Made by a program: the position numbers and the translations under genes. Below are positions 23,115 through 34,654 of a stretch of DNA of 64,000 nt, in pieces (positions within the stretch are counted from its first letter, which is position 1; every line of letters starts with the position of its first letter). The stretch is taken from NCBI GenBank assembly GCA_001972305.1, contig BDDD01000077.1, positions 582,906-646,905 on the forward strand. Reading direction: 5' to 3'. The notes below the pieces were generated by a model that did no database searches, was not told the DNA's origin, and saw only the letters and a program-made list of their open reading frames with translations. Source of the stretch: Cephalotus follicularis (Eukaryota > Streptophyta > Magnoliopsida > Oxalidales > Cephalotaceae).

Positions 23115-23126
23115 GCTCTGATACCA
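23115..23126 (-). promoter_or_regulatory. Primer-binding site (tRNA-iMet), family X
   Basis: The plus strand reads GCTCTGATACCA, a 12/12 complement image of TGGTATCAGAGC, two bases from the LTR start TGTCAGG at 23129. It proves the LTR polarity (minus) and that the element used reverse transcription. Confidence 0.9.
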
Positions 23127-23570
23127 CTTGTCAGGAACGCGTGGCCCACGCGCAGCGGAAGACTTATCAATCTGGACTTTAGGGGTTAGGGCCGATTAAC
23201 TTTAATTTTTCACAAATAGATTAATCCCCAAGCAATCGGATGCCCTAATCTAAGTTTGAATTGTCCCAATAAATGCCAAGGAACTCTAATCAACATTCAA
23301 ACAAACTGAAACCAAAACCAAGCATAAGGAATTTGGGATTCGAATAGGCTTGCCGTAAACCCTAACAAATGGGCACACACATAGACTCACAAGGCGATCA
23401 CACAATACCATAGCCTAATGCCCAAGAAACCCAATTCCACACATCCCTAAACCTAAGGGATGAGAAGGGAGCACCAACAAACACCCATGGAGGTTCGACT
23501 AGGGTTTTCTAAAACCCTTACCAACACCCACTGCCATGGCGACACAAAGGGAGAAGAAGAAGAGAATCTT

Positions 23571-23940
23571 ACCAGTTTTGAAGACTCCTTCCTTCAAGAT
23601 AAGCTCCCTCTCCACTTGAATCCAAGAAATCCAAGCTCCTCCAAGCAAATCCTCAAACCACGAATGAGGAAGATGAATGCCAAGTGTTTAACCCAGTCTA
23701 AATCACTCTAGGTAAAGATAAAGAGTAGTGTGTAAGTTATCTCCACATATTATGAACTTTTAGTTATGAAAGGAGGCTTGAAAATGGCTGCAATTCGTAC
23801 TAGGTGACGTAGGCGTCAACGTGCAGGCGATAGGCATCGACGCGTACGCAAGCAGGAAGAATAGAAAGCACTCCAGGGAAGAGAGAGAAAGAGGAAGTCT
23901 CAAGTGTGTTCAACAAGCTTCTCTTAAGCCTTTTATAGTG
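23571..23940 (-). promoter_or_regulatory. TATA box and candidate splice donor, family-X LTR
   Basis: On the minus strand ACTATAAAAGG (TATAAA at 23932-23937) is followed about 365 bases later by AAAACTG|GTAAGATTC. The donor phrase CTG|GTAAGA also occurs in the partner LTR (21630) and as CTG|GTATAA in the 15741-17847 copy, so it is conserved in the family. Confidence 0.5.
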
Positions 23941-23949
23941 TTGACTTTC

Positions 23950-24310
23950 TCTCTCCTACTGTAGCGCGCATCAGCCTGTCAAGGCGTCAACGCCATGCTT
24001 CTCATATTATCTAGGCGTCAACGCCATGGATAAGATAAAACAGTTACCTAGTCTTATTTGTCTTCGCGTCAATGCCTAAAACCCATAGCGTCAACGTGTA
24101 AACCTACTGGTTTTTAAATCATCAACGCCATGCTCTCCATAGCGTTAACGCCCAGCGGCTCAAGCCAGTTATGGTGTCGATGTGTACCCTTTTTGGCGCC
24201 GACGTGTAAAGCTACTGGTTTTTCCAGTGTCAACGCAAGCCATTTGCGTTACAGCAACTCAACTGGACATGGCGTCAACGCATGCTCTCCATGGCGTCGA
24301 CGCCCAAGAC
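23950..24310. repeat. GGCGTCAACGCC motif cluster in family-X LTR
   Basis: Repeated GGCGTCAACGCC and variants (GCGTCAACGTG, GCGTTAACGCC, GGCGCCGACGTG, GGCGTCGACGCC) occur about ten times in 360 bases, with no repeated spacer. The cluster lies just upstream of the TATA box. A smaller group is at 23805-23850, downstream of it. Confidence 0.85.
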
Positions 24311-25647
24311 AAGGATGAGACATTCTCTTCTCATTTCAAAAAGCCTTCGCATGGAATATTTCATCGTGGCATTGCATGGACCTAAATCCATCAAATAAAA
24401 TACTCACGAGCAAAGCAACATCTTCCCTGATGTTTTGCTTTCAATAAATGATATGTGTCCCACCACATATCAACCTGTTCAAAGTCACGCAGGACCTGAA
24501 AGCTTGTCGATCTCCGGTATGATGATAAATTCCCAGAACATCCCGATTTCTGGTACGACCAATCTAACAGTACACCGACTACCAGAGCAGCCTCGGTATG
24601 AGAGCCAGTCACCCCCCGGATCCGTGTATTACCACGTCTATCAATCATCACCCGAATAGCCAGTCACTCTATCCAGTCATCATCATATGTGTCATGTTTC
24701 CCTCGTCATACTTGGCTCCGATCACAGCTTAGGGTTTGGATGAATGACACCCCTAGTTATGCTGTGATAGCTATGAATCTACGATCGCACTGAGACTATC
24801 GGTAGACCTCCCATGGGAACCTCTTGTTCCTAGTCCACCTATGCCTGATCAGGACTTTTAAGTCTGCAACGTACATAGATAAATAGAGCCGGTCACCCTC
24901 AGCCAGAGTGTGACGATCCCCTATTGCGCACTCGCCCACACATCTCAATGTAGCTCCCACAAGACCCAAAGTTACCCCTTTTGCCAGCACCTGGATAGTG
25001 TTGGGGAAGGCAGAAATCAATGTCAAGCAGTCACCACACAATGTATGCCAGCCGCTCAGGTTAAAGGAGACAATACAGGCTATAGACCTACTAGTCACCA
25101 TAGACTATACACATTGAGACCATAGGATTCCAATTGACATTGGGTATTGACTATCCAAATAGGTTTCCTATTGGTGGGTCTGTTCAGTGTCACGCACTCC
25201 AGCATACACCTCACATTTAGCTTTATGGGTAAACCCAATTGGTTACGAGATAACCAACATCCACTGCTAACCCGGGAGCAAGCTTAATGTGACAAGTCTT
25301 CACGGTTCATTAATGGCCCAAAGAAAGTGAAACTACGACTTGGAACATTTATCATAGGGAATAAGGATCTCATTCTCATAGCCCTCTCAGCACGAGATTC
25401 AACCCTTTAGTGTGACAGGGCGCTATTGTGACATACAGTTAATTACGTATAATTATTCTGTTCCTTTTGGTTGGTTGGAATGAGCCACATAGCCTTGCCA
25501 ATATATAAATATGCACATAGAATATAAAAGGAATTCAGAATTGTATTAATCAAGTGTGTTTATATACAAATGAGCCATATCGTGGCATACAGGGACACCC
25601 CTAACCTAACAGAATATGCTATCAGCATGGAAAAATATGGGACATCA

Positions 25648-26770
25648 CATTTTGTGGGAAAGAAGATGTTATTCGCCACTATTTGAGGTGTTTTGTCAAA
25701 GTAGAGGCTTCATATGACAAGGTATCCATCTATACTCTTGAAAATGTAATTTATTTATTTAAATTTGAGGATCTTGTTGCAAGTGATAAGGTGTTGAATG
25801 AGGGACCTTGGGACATTTGGTGTGTGGTGTGTGTGTGTGTGTGTGATGTGCGGAGGGGGGGAGCGCTTGCGAAAGTGGGCAAGGACCTACCATTAACCAA
25901 AGATTATCTCCATAGAGTGCCTATTTGGGTGAAGTTATACAAAATCCCTATTGCCTACTAGTTTGATGAGGGATTAGGGTGTGTAGCTAGTGGTTTGGGA
26001 TTCCCTTTGTACATGGATTCAACAACAATGGAGAAGTCTATGATGTATTACGCTATAATGTGTGTGGAGTTTTCTGCTACCAGCTCCTTCCCCAGATACA
26101 TTAGACTCCATAAGACAAATGGGTTACCTATCGATGTAGAATTTTAATACCAATGGAAGTCTGCTGTCTGCAAACATTGCAAAGGTTTTGGACACTCTTT
26201 CTTCAACTGTGCTAAAGCTCCAAGAAGAGGGGGAAGTAAACCTCAATTCAGGAAACCGAGAGGTGAGGAGGGTTGGACTAAGGTGTCAGGGAGAATATGA
26301 GAGACAAAACTAGGGTAGTGAGGGTGACCCAAGATCATGCTCCTCAAGGCTTAGAGGTTGCCTCTACTGAAGTGAACCCAATTAGAGAAGAATGAAAGGT
26401 TAGGGTAAAGGGTGATCCTACTCCACTAGCTGAGAAGACTGGTTAGGTAGCCCTAGGTGAAATTCAGCAAATTTAGATAGTTGAAAGGGAGAAAGGAACA
26501 TAGGAACCTCATGCACTAGAGGGAAATACAACTTTGAGGTCAGAAGTATCAGCTCCAACTAAGGTGATGGATCACGTAAGGCATAATCAAGGAAAAGCTC
26601 TGCAAATGGAGACAACACAACCTGCAACCCTGTGACATCACAGGCTAGAGTAAGGGTAAGGGGAATGTTAACCACATTGTAGGGATCCCTGAGAGTAGTC
26701 ATAAAAGGAAGATCCAAAGAAGAAAGGGAGGCGGAGCCTCCGAGAGTGGAAAAAAGTAGTGATTTCATGA
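25648..26770 (+). pseudogene. LINE ORF1-like protein (broken)
   Basis: The translation resembles the plant L1 ORF1 nucleic-acid-binding protein: a DUF4283-type domain (IYTLENVIYLFKFEDL, LNEGPWDIW, LTKDYLHRVPIWVKLY, EGLGCVASGLGFPL), then a zf-CCHC_4 knuckle CKHCKGFGHSFFNC near 26180-26215. A (GT)n run at 25828-25845 replaces the usual loop after GPW. Stops replace Trp at several TGG codons (for example at about 25961 and 26145). Upstream sequence is cut by the Gypsy-A LTR end at 25647. The region 26300-26770 is a degenerate linker. Confidence 0.8.
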
Positions 26771-27600
26771 TGAATTTTGTAGCTTAGAACATAGGAGGTC
26801 TCAATGACCCATCCAATCATAAAGAAGTTAGTCAGTTATCTATTATAAGATTATGCAGCTAAGTGTTGATTGAAACTAGAGTTAGAAGTTCAAATATTGA
26901 TAGTGTTGCAAGAATTTTTATGACTGGTTGGAAAGGGGGAACTAATCATTCTCTTTCCCTCTCGGGAAGGATTTGGGTTATGTGGAACCCCTTTCTTTTG
27001 GACTTCAAGGTCAGTACCATGAGTCCACAACCACAAACCATCCATGGAAAGGTGATCTTATATAATTGTCAAACCTTCTCTGCATCCTATATTTACGGAG
27101 ATTGTGATACTAAAGCCAGGAGAGACCTTTGGACGGAACTAGTGTTCTTATCAGGGACACTTAAAGGGTACCCCTGGGTATTGTTATGAGATTTTGACAT
27201 CACTAGATCAATGGATGAGTAGATTGGTTGTAAGGAAGGGATTTCCAAGGTAAAGATGGAGTTCAACTCCTGCTTGAGTAGCATAGAAGTTGATGATTTG
27301 AGATACTTGGGTTTCAAGATGTCTTTGGAGTAATAGAAGAAAGGGTAGTGGGTGCTATTGCAAAAGCTTGATAGGGTGTTTGGGAACTGGGATTGGTTCA
27401 GAGTGTCTGGAGCTATTCATGCAACCTATTTACCACCTGAAGTATCAAACCATTCTTCCATGCTACTCCAAATGAGTGTAGAGAGGGCCTTTAAAGAGAG
27501 AGTCTTAAAATTCTTGAATATTTGGGCCAAGCATCAGACTTCAAACCTCTGGTTCAGAAGGTTTGGCAAGAACAAGTGGGAGGAACCTCCTTAGTTTCCT
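26771..27600 (+). pseudogene. LINE ORF2, endonuclease part (broken)
   Basis: An AP-endonuclease-like domain begins at about 26776 with a motif equal to the usual WNVRGLN but carrying a stop in place of Trp and reading NIGGLNDP. Later segments include LIETRV, GRIWVMWNP, SASYIYGD, RRDLWTEL, KLDRVFGNWDW and SNHSSMLL. Stops at 27187, 27222 and 27332 and later break the frame. The endonuclease nicks genomic DNA for target-primed reverse transcription. Confidence 0.8.
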
Positions 27601-29265
27601 TTAAGTTAAAGATTAAAAGTCTAAAACTAAAGGGATTCCACAAGGAATTATTCTCTAATATTGCTTCTGATTCTAAAGACTATAGAGACATTCTCTTTAA
27701 ACCGCATGCTGAATTGGAGTCCAATCCAAAGGATGCAGTGTTAAGAACTCAAAAAGTAGATCTTAGCCACAGGTTGGTAACTGTAGTGACAAACAAGGAG
27801 GCCTTCTACAAGTAGAAGTAGAGTCCACTAGTTGAAACTAGGGGACTCAAACACTTCTTATTAAGGCTGTTGCAATAAGGAAGATTATCAATGCAATTTC
27901 AAAGTTGTAGAAAAATGATGGCACAAGGATTACAAAGTAGAAGGAGATTATCAAAGAGGGTGTAGACTATTTCCAGGCTTTATTTGCTAAGAAGGACTAT
28001 AGTGAGGATGATCTTAGTACTTACAACAAACATCTTACCTCTGCTGAAAAATCACGGATGTCTAGACTTGTCACTAGGGAGGAAGTGAAGGTAGTGGTCT
28101 GGGATTAGAATCTAGACAAGGCTCCAAGGCCGAATGGATTTAATGGCTTCTTTTTTAGAAAAAATGTGAGAGATAGTATGAGAGGAGCTAATAGATGGAT
28201 TCATGAGGTAATCTATGAATGGGAATCAATACCACATGTATGACCCTAATCCCTAAGGTTATTTATGATTTTAGTCTCTCTAATTTCAAGCTTATTTCTT
28301 GTTGCAATTTTATCTACAAAACCAATGGTAAGATATTAGCTAATAGAATCAAGCTACCTCTGAGATCAATTGTAGATCCTTGTCAGTCAGCTTTCATAGA
28401 AGGAAGGAACATAAGAGACAAGAATTTTTGAAGGGCTTTCATTGAAAGAGGGTACCCCAAGGTGTGTGTTGAAAATTGACCTACATAAAACCTATGACTC
28501 AGTCAACTACGATTTCCAAGTTCTCAGTTACAATTAAAGGAAGTCTCCGTGGATTCTTCTAAGCAGGTAGGACAAGAAGATCCATTGTCCCCTTACCTGT
28601 ATATGATGGCAATGGACTATTTAGAACATGTACTTACTGAAAAGAAAGGGAAGGACTTTAAACCGCATCTAAAATGCAAGAAACTTGGTATCAAACTACT
28701 GAGTTTTATAGATGATTTTTAGTGTTTGCAAGAGCTGATACATGTACCATTAGATCAGTTAAACAAGTACTGGACTACATTGGAGAAACCACTAGACTAT
28801 GTCCAAATAGAGCTAAGAGCATAATCTTCTTTAGAAGTGTGTAAGAGCAATTACAAGAGAGGCTATCTAGAATCATGCAAATGAGGATAGGGTCACTGCC
28901 TATTAGGTACCTAGGAGTTCCTTTGATTTCTTCAAGCCTTAGATATTCTGAATGCAAGTCACTTGTGGAGGGGATAATTTCAAGTGAAATTATGGCAAAG
29001 TAAACATCTCTCCTTTACTGGTAGGCTCCAACTGATCCAAGTCACTTTATCTAACATCCATATGTTTTGGTTTGTAATGTTTATATCGCCACAATTTGTC
29101 ATCAAGGACTGTGAGAGAGCCAACAGAAGGTTCTTGTAGCATGACCAAGAGTATCAGAACAATATTGGCAACGGAGAATTGCTGTCTGGAACAGAGCTGT
29201 AATGATGAGGAACAAGTAGGACATACTCAAGAAGAATGAATCTTTATTGGTCTAATGGTCTTTGA
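27601..29265 (+). pseudogene. LINE ORF2, reverse transcriptase part (broken)
   Basis: Fragments of a non-LTR RT appear in order across frames: a PNGFNGFFF-like segment (28130), FKLISCCNFIYKTNGKILANRIKLPL (28285-28370), QSAFIEGRNIRD, a VLKIDLHKTYDSVN-like palm segment (28465-28510), DPLSPYLYMMAMD (28580) and LLSFIDDF (28700, active site FxDD kept). Then YLGVPL follows at 28910. Stops and frameshifts are frequent. The 3' end is cut at about 29265 by the Copia-2 LTR, and no poly(A) tail was found. Confidence 0.8.
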
Positions 29266-29739
29266 TGTTTGTGACTAAAGGTAGAAGTGTTAACTTTAAG
29301 TGTTCACAACATCAAGAACACATAAGCCAAGATCATAATATTTGCATAAAATAAGAATATAAATAATAACAAAACTTACAATTTTGTAGAGCAGACATTT
29401 TGATGCGGAAGTGTCAGGAAAGATTTGATCTTCAATCGTCTCTCTGAACCTTAAGGATGGTTATGAGTGTTTTAAATCTCTTAAAAATAAGGAGAGTAGG
29501 TTTTGTTCAGATGATGACTGGGATCAAACCCACTTGTATTTATAGGGATTTGTTTTCATATCAAAGACAGAAAACCCAAGGGCACCTTATTATGCTATTG
29601 GCAAAAATACCCATGTAATATTATAACGGTCTCATTAAAGTTACCATGACCATAAATTAAGTGGGTTTGAAATATGGAGATTGCTGGGTTTGAAATATGG
29701 AGTTTGCTAGATCATTTAGGATTGGAAGTTGGTCCAACA
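29266..29739 (-). repeat. Copia-2 3' LTR
   Basis: On the minus strand it starts TGTTGGACCAAC at 29739, directly after a purine tract, and is followed on the gene side by Copia RNase H. It is about 470 bases long. The outer edge near 29266 is approximate because no partner LTR is in the window. Confidence 0.6.
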
Positions 29740-29752
29740 TTCTCCCACTTGA
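29740..29752 (-). promoter_or_regulatory. Copia-2 polypurine tract
   Basis: Minus strand AAGTGGGAGAA lies against the LTR start TGTTGG, the classic plant Copia arrangement for plus-strand priming. Confidence 0.75.
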
Positions 29753-30110
29753 TCAAAAGATACTCTATATTTCAACATAGTGTTCATAAGTATTACAATA
29801 TTAAATTAATCTGGATCTTGTTCAGTTGGAAGTACTAATACAAATCGATGCAGTCAAAGTGACTATCAATTATCACAAGACCTCTACCGGTTATAATATA
29901 CACACTCCTCCCAACATGGATCTACAAGGATAATAGTTATGAATCAAGAGTTTACATAAGTAGTAAGAGTTTAACTCTTTCATAAGGTCCAGCCTTAAGA
30001 GTTTGGTTCATAAGTTCTCATGTGTGCAACATTAGAGAAAACACAAATTATTTATTTCATAAACCAGAATCAATTCATAATTGAGATCTCACATCCATTG
30101 TTTTACATAA
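29753..30110. other. Copia-2 3' untranslated region
   Basis: AT-rich sequence between the polypurine tract and the RNase H end. No domain was recognised. Confidence 0.45.
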
Positions 30111-32288
30111 TTATCCCATACAAAATAAAAAACTATCCATTAGGCTCATGCAGGCAACATGTTCTCTAAAGAGATTGGGCAATAAGCCTTTTGTTAAGGG
30201 ATCAACTAACATAGCTCTCGTGCTAATGTGTTGAACTACAATGGTTCGATCATGGATCCTATCTTGAATAACAAGATACTTGACATCAATGTTCTTTGAG
30301 GCATCACTAGACTTCTTGTTCTTTGAAAAGAATATAGCAGTCTCATTATCAGATAATAACATAAGTGGCCTTGAGATGATATCTACCACTTTAAGCCCGG
30401 AATGAAATTCTTTACCTAAACCTAATGACCGACAGCCTCATAACAGCCAATAAATTTTTCTTGCATGGTGGAAGATGCCATTAGCAACTGCTTAACATTC
30501 TACCACGAGATAGTCTTTCTACAAGCATGAAGATGTATCCAGATGTGGATTTTCTGGTGTCAATGCACATTGCATAATTGGAATAAGAATAACCAATAAC
30601 CTCAAGGTTATATGTCTTCCTATAAGTAAGCATGTAATCCTTAGTGCCTGGTAAGTAGCGTATAACTTTCGTAGCTGCCTTCCAGTGATCCATACCTGGA
30701 TTAGCTTGGTATCGGCCAAGCATGCCAATCACAAACGATATGTTAGGACGTGTATGGACTTGAGCATACATAAGGCTTCCAACTACTGAATCATAGGGAA
30801 TATGCTCCATCTGATCTTGTTCTAGCTCATTCTTAGGACATTGATAAGTACAAAATTTGTCACCCTTTACAATAGGGGTAGCTGTGGGCGATCAGTTGTG
30901 CATGTTGTATCGTTTGAGCACTTTGTCAATATATGCTCTTTAGGACAATCCTAATATCTCACGCTACCTATCCCGATGAATTTCAATGCCTATCACATAA
31001 GACACTTCAACAAGATCCTTCATATCAAAATTATTTGATAGAAATCGTTTTGTCTCATACAACATGTCCAAATCACTATTAGCTAGCAGTATAACATTTA
31101 CATACAAAACTAGAACGATAAACTTACTCCCACTGACTTTGAGATATATGCATTGGTCCATCACATTTTCCTTAAAACAAAATTTAACTATCACCTTATC
31201 AAACTTAAGTTACCACTGTCAGGAGGCTTGTTTTAGTGCATATATGGATTTCTTTAGGTGATATCCTATGTGTTCCTTGCCTTTAGTGACAAAACCTTTC
31301 GGTTGTGCCATAAAAACATTTTCGTGCAAGTTACCATTAAGGAATGCAATCTTTACATCCATTTGGTGCAGGTCTAAGTCATAATGAGTAACAAGAGCCA
31401 TAACAAAGCTTATTGAATCCTTTTTTGAGACGGAGAAAAGGTATCATTATAATATATCCATTTCCTTTGAGTAAAGCATTTCGTAATCAGTCTGGCTTTG
31501 AACCTTTGGATATTACCTTTAGAGACAAACTTTGGTCTTATAGATCCATTTACATCCAATAGGTTTGACTCCATCAGTTCCCAAACATCATTAAGTTTCA
31601 TAGACTTCATCTCTTCATTCATGGCTTCAAGCCATTGAGAAGAATGGTTACTCATAATGGCTTCCTCAAAAGAGGTATGATCATTTTCCTTCCTTATGTC
31701 GCATTCTATCTCACTTAGATATATGACATAATCATAAGAGATGGCAAATTTTCTTTCCCTTTGCGACCTACTAAGGGTTCATCATGTGTCGCAAGAAGAG
31801 GTTCATTAATATGGGGTTCATCATTAGGTGGTGCATTAGGGGCCTCAACATCATCTACATAAGGTATGGGCACAACAACCTCTTGGATTATTGGGGTTTG
31901 AACATAATTCCAATTCTCGTCCAATTTAACCTTTCTAGGTTCACTACTCTCACTAAAATTGCCAATTTTCCAAAAATTCATCATGTCTCATTTATTTAAT
32001 TTTAGTGGTATAAGAGGGACGGTACAAACAAAAACATTTAGATCTATCTGGATAACCAATAAAATGACCACAAAACGGAACAAGTTTCTTAATCCGTGGA
32101 TTAAAATTTTTGGTTTTTATTGGACAACCCCACACTCTAAAGTATCATAAAGTGGGTTTTCTCCCTTTCCACAGTTCATACGGGGTTTTAGGGACTGACT
32201 TACTAGGAACCTGGTTTAGAATATGTCTGGCTATCTTTAAGGCCTCCATCAGTAAATATTCTAGCAAATTAGAATTGCATATCATACT
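30111..32288 (-). pseudogene. Copia-2 pol: integrase end, RT and RNase H (broken)
   Basis: In coding order on the minus strand: integrase C-terminus (about 32000-32288; PYELWKGRKP, FRVWGCP-like), a linker (31715-31984), RT fingers (31410-31655; WLEAMNEEMKSM), palm (31219-31401; HQMDVKIAFLNGNL), the catalytic region (30964-31194) and RNase H (30481-30810 and 30111-30389; YDSVVGSLMYA, LLSDNETAIFFSKN, VDPLTKGL). The catalytic YVDD reads YVNV, so both active-site Asp residues are lost. Several stops and shifts separate the parts. Copia-1 is inserted at 32288, so gag and the 5' end are missing. Confidence 0.85.
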
Positions 32289-32706
32289 TGATAGGTCCAC
32301 AAAAGGAACCAAGAGGGGGTGAACTGGTTATGCGGAAAATAACCACCTCTTTTTCAAACTTAAAACCAAGAGTGATAAAAGTAATTAAACTTTAACAGAT
32401 GAAAGTAATCAACAAAACAATATACACTTAAACAATTATAAACAAGAAAATAACTTGCAAATAATTAAAAGAGTAAGGGAAGAAATGGCAAACAAAGTTA
32501 TAGTGGTTCGGCCCAACGATGCCTACGTCCACCCTCCCAAGCCGTAACTTGAGATTCAACTAGAATGTAATCCCACCGATCACAAACAGTAACTTTGGAT
32601 TTTTACAAGTTTAATCCTAACTTGGAATTTTGCGAGTTCAATCCCAACTCGGACTTTCAAAGCTAAATCCTAACTTTTGAAGTTAAGGTACTAACAACCT
32701 TGGGTT
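32289..32706 (-). repeat. Copia-1 3' LTR, inner-terminus segment
   Basis: It starts TGATAGGTCC on the plus strand (the LTR's end) and runs to the Gypsy-B insertion at 32706. It matches 57706-58125 closely, including AAGAGGGGG(G)TGAA and the phrase GTGGTTCGGCCCAA. The rest of this LTR continues at 41913. Confidence 0.9.
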
Positions 32707-34601
32707 TGTAACACCCTGCGCCCTCAGGGCGGACACGTGGCATTACTCTCAATCCAATTCACATAATAATGGTCGGGACTAGCAATATAAAAATGCGGAA
32801 AAACTTAAAACTTTGCAATACATATAAGTTGTAGAAGAAACAGTACAAATCCATCCATACAGTATAAAGCAAAGCTTTTACAATCCAGTCTTTTACACTA
32901 CATCATCAATCCTTCAATACATTATTACAATACAATACAGAACAAATCAATTCTTTTGCTACGATGTCTCAATCAGCTCTGCGATGCCCAGACGGTCATG
33001 CAATCGAGTCGAGTCTTCAATCTTTCTGTCCGCTGTTACATGCTGCCCTACCTATGCCGCACATAAAGGTACAACACAGCCCCACCCCGAAGGATGGGGT
33101 TAGCCACACTGGCTAAGCAGAAACCCCATGCAGCATGTATGCATGTACAATGTGCAATATCGGTGACAATCTATAAAATATCAATGTGCAGTGTACGATA
33201 TCAATGCATGACATGGCAAATGTACATGTACAATTGGTGATCATACTATCCGTATGACAGTGGCCCATATCAGAGCATACGGATAGGATGTATAACAATC
33301 AATCAATGGCAGACACTCAATGGTGGTGTATGAAACACCCAATCAATCAATCAATATCCTATAGAGCATGCGACCGAGTCAATACAATGTCAATCGGTTA
33401 GCGGTGATCAATCCCACGGAAGGTAGTCCTTCAAAAAGGGTGGGAGATCTATCTACGGTTTCCAGATTGATCAGGTCTGGAGCTCATAGATCTTCCACCC
33501 TATGGCTGGGTCAATATGGTCTCGATGAGCTACAACCGAGGGAGCTACTGATACCGTTAGGGAGCCACGGCCTCAAAGGAGCATCAATCGACAATCAATC
33601 GGTACTGCTCGTCAGCGGGTCAATACAATACAATAAATGAAACGATCGACAGAATAGGTGGATAGAGTCAACGACCTAACTTGCCGACACGAATCATTAG
33701 GTCACTCTATAGGATCCATACAATACAATTAATCGAGTCAATACAATATTGGGTAAAGTCAATAAGTGGTGGTGTCTAATGGAGAAATGGGAACGTGCGT
33801 CCATCGTACCGACTTAGGCTCGCAACAACACTCACGACTCAAGCAATCGATCGATGTATCAATACAACGTCGAAGCAAAGCAATAAGTGGTGGTGCCTAA
33901 TGGAGGGATGGGAACGTGCATCCATTTTACCAACTTAGACTCGCAGCAACACCCATGACTCAAACAATCAATCGGTCAGTACAATCATTAAAACTGGTTT
34001 CAAACACTTGAACACCTCAAGTGAGGCTCCGGTCAAGTGGCGATGTGAAAAGAAGTAGAAAACTAGCTTTAAAACAGTTAAAAACTCCTTTCAGTACATT
34101 AGGCGTCGATGTATTTGGTGAAAGACATCGACTCCTCTTTAAAACCAGTAGGCAATTCAGTAAAGAAGTCCTACCTTTCACTGAAGCTTCAAAAGTTGAG
34201 CTAACGATCGATCAATCGGCTGAAAACGCCCAATAATCCGCTACTTTCTTGTTCAATCGGTAAGCCAACACTTGTAATCACTGTCCTTGTCGATGGAGAT
34301 GCAATTCTGACTGTAAGGGAGGATGATGGAGGCTCCAGCTAGAGAGAGAGAGAGGGAGAAGGATAGAGAGAGAAGAGGAAATGAGAATAATGAGAGAAAA
34401 GAGAGAAAGAATTGACTTAAATAGTCAATTCGATCAACTCTCCGAAACTCGGCCCAAAATCCCGACTATACATGCATATAACCTATACAATATCAATAGG
34501 TATGAGAATACCTCCAATCAATACAGTTCAGTACGGTCCAATATGGTACAATACGGTACGATGTATGTATGAATAGTACAAAAGAGAATTCGGTCATCAC
34601 A
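32707..34601 (-). repeat. Gypsy-B 3' LTR (1895 bp)
   Basis: The plus strand runs from TGTAACACCC to GGTCATCACA. It aligns with 39463-41912 but lacks about 550 bases corresponding to 40917-41465, which hold most of the GACGTCGACGTC cluster. It contains a tandem duplication of about 113 bases (33740-33965, phrase AATAAGTGGTGGTG) and a GA-rich leader with a TATTTAA box. Confidence 0.95.
34173..34423 (-). promoter_or_regulatory. TATA-like box and candidate splice donor, Gypsy-B 3' LTR
   Basis: Minus strand: GACTATTTAAGTC (34414-34426), then a CT-rich leader (34337-34380), then CAGTGAAAG|GTAGGACTT with the donor at 34173-34174. The same order is in the 5' LTR (41486-41735). The symmetric GACTATTTAAGTC is also kept in the 637-bp LTR at 50050-50062. 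Confidence 0.55.
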
Positions 34602-34614
34602 TTCTCCCCTCCTT
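34602..34614 (-). promoter_or_regulatory. Gypsy-B polypurine tract
   Basis: Minus strand AAGGAGGGGAGAA directly precedes the LTR start TGTGATGACC. It is an uninterrupted 13-base purine tract and so a good plus-strand primer. Confidence 0.9.
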
Positions 34615-34654
34615 AAAAGAATCTGGTCCACAGATTCATCGGTCAAACAATCAA

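Larger units (their letters stand above)
21188..25611 (-). mobile_element. Non-coding family-X LTR element with target duplication
   Basis: The element is bounded by GAATA at 21183-21187 and 25612-25616. Its right LTR is 23129-25611 (minus-strand start TGTTAGGTTAGGGG, end CGTTCCTGACA). A perfect tRNA-iMet primer-binding site lies at 23115-23126. The left LTR matches the right one from TGTCAGGAACGCG (21188) only to about 21907 and then diverges. The internal region (21908-23114) has no gag or pol similarity. This is a non-autonomous element that would need proteins from another family. Confidence 0.8.
23129..25611 (-). repeat. Right (5') LTR of family-X element
   Basis: This 2.48-kb LTR is the most complete copy of family X. 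In minus-strand order: start at 25611, U3 blocks shared with the other X copies, a GGCGTCAACGCC cluster (24310-23950), TATA box (23932-23937, CACTATAAAAGG), CT/GA-rich leader, a donor-like site (23571-23572, ACTG|GTAAGATT), end at 23129. Confidence 0.8.

Noticed and set aside
26160-26300. The CCHC domain protein as a host zinc-knuckle gene
   Set aside because: The preceding DUF4283-like domain and the following endonuclease and RT fragments mark it as LINE ORF1, and stops break it.
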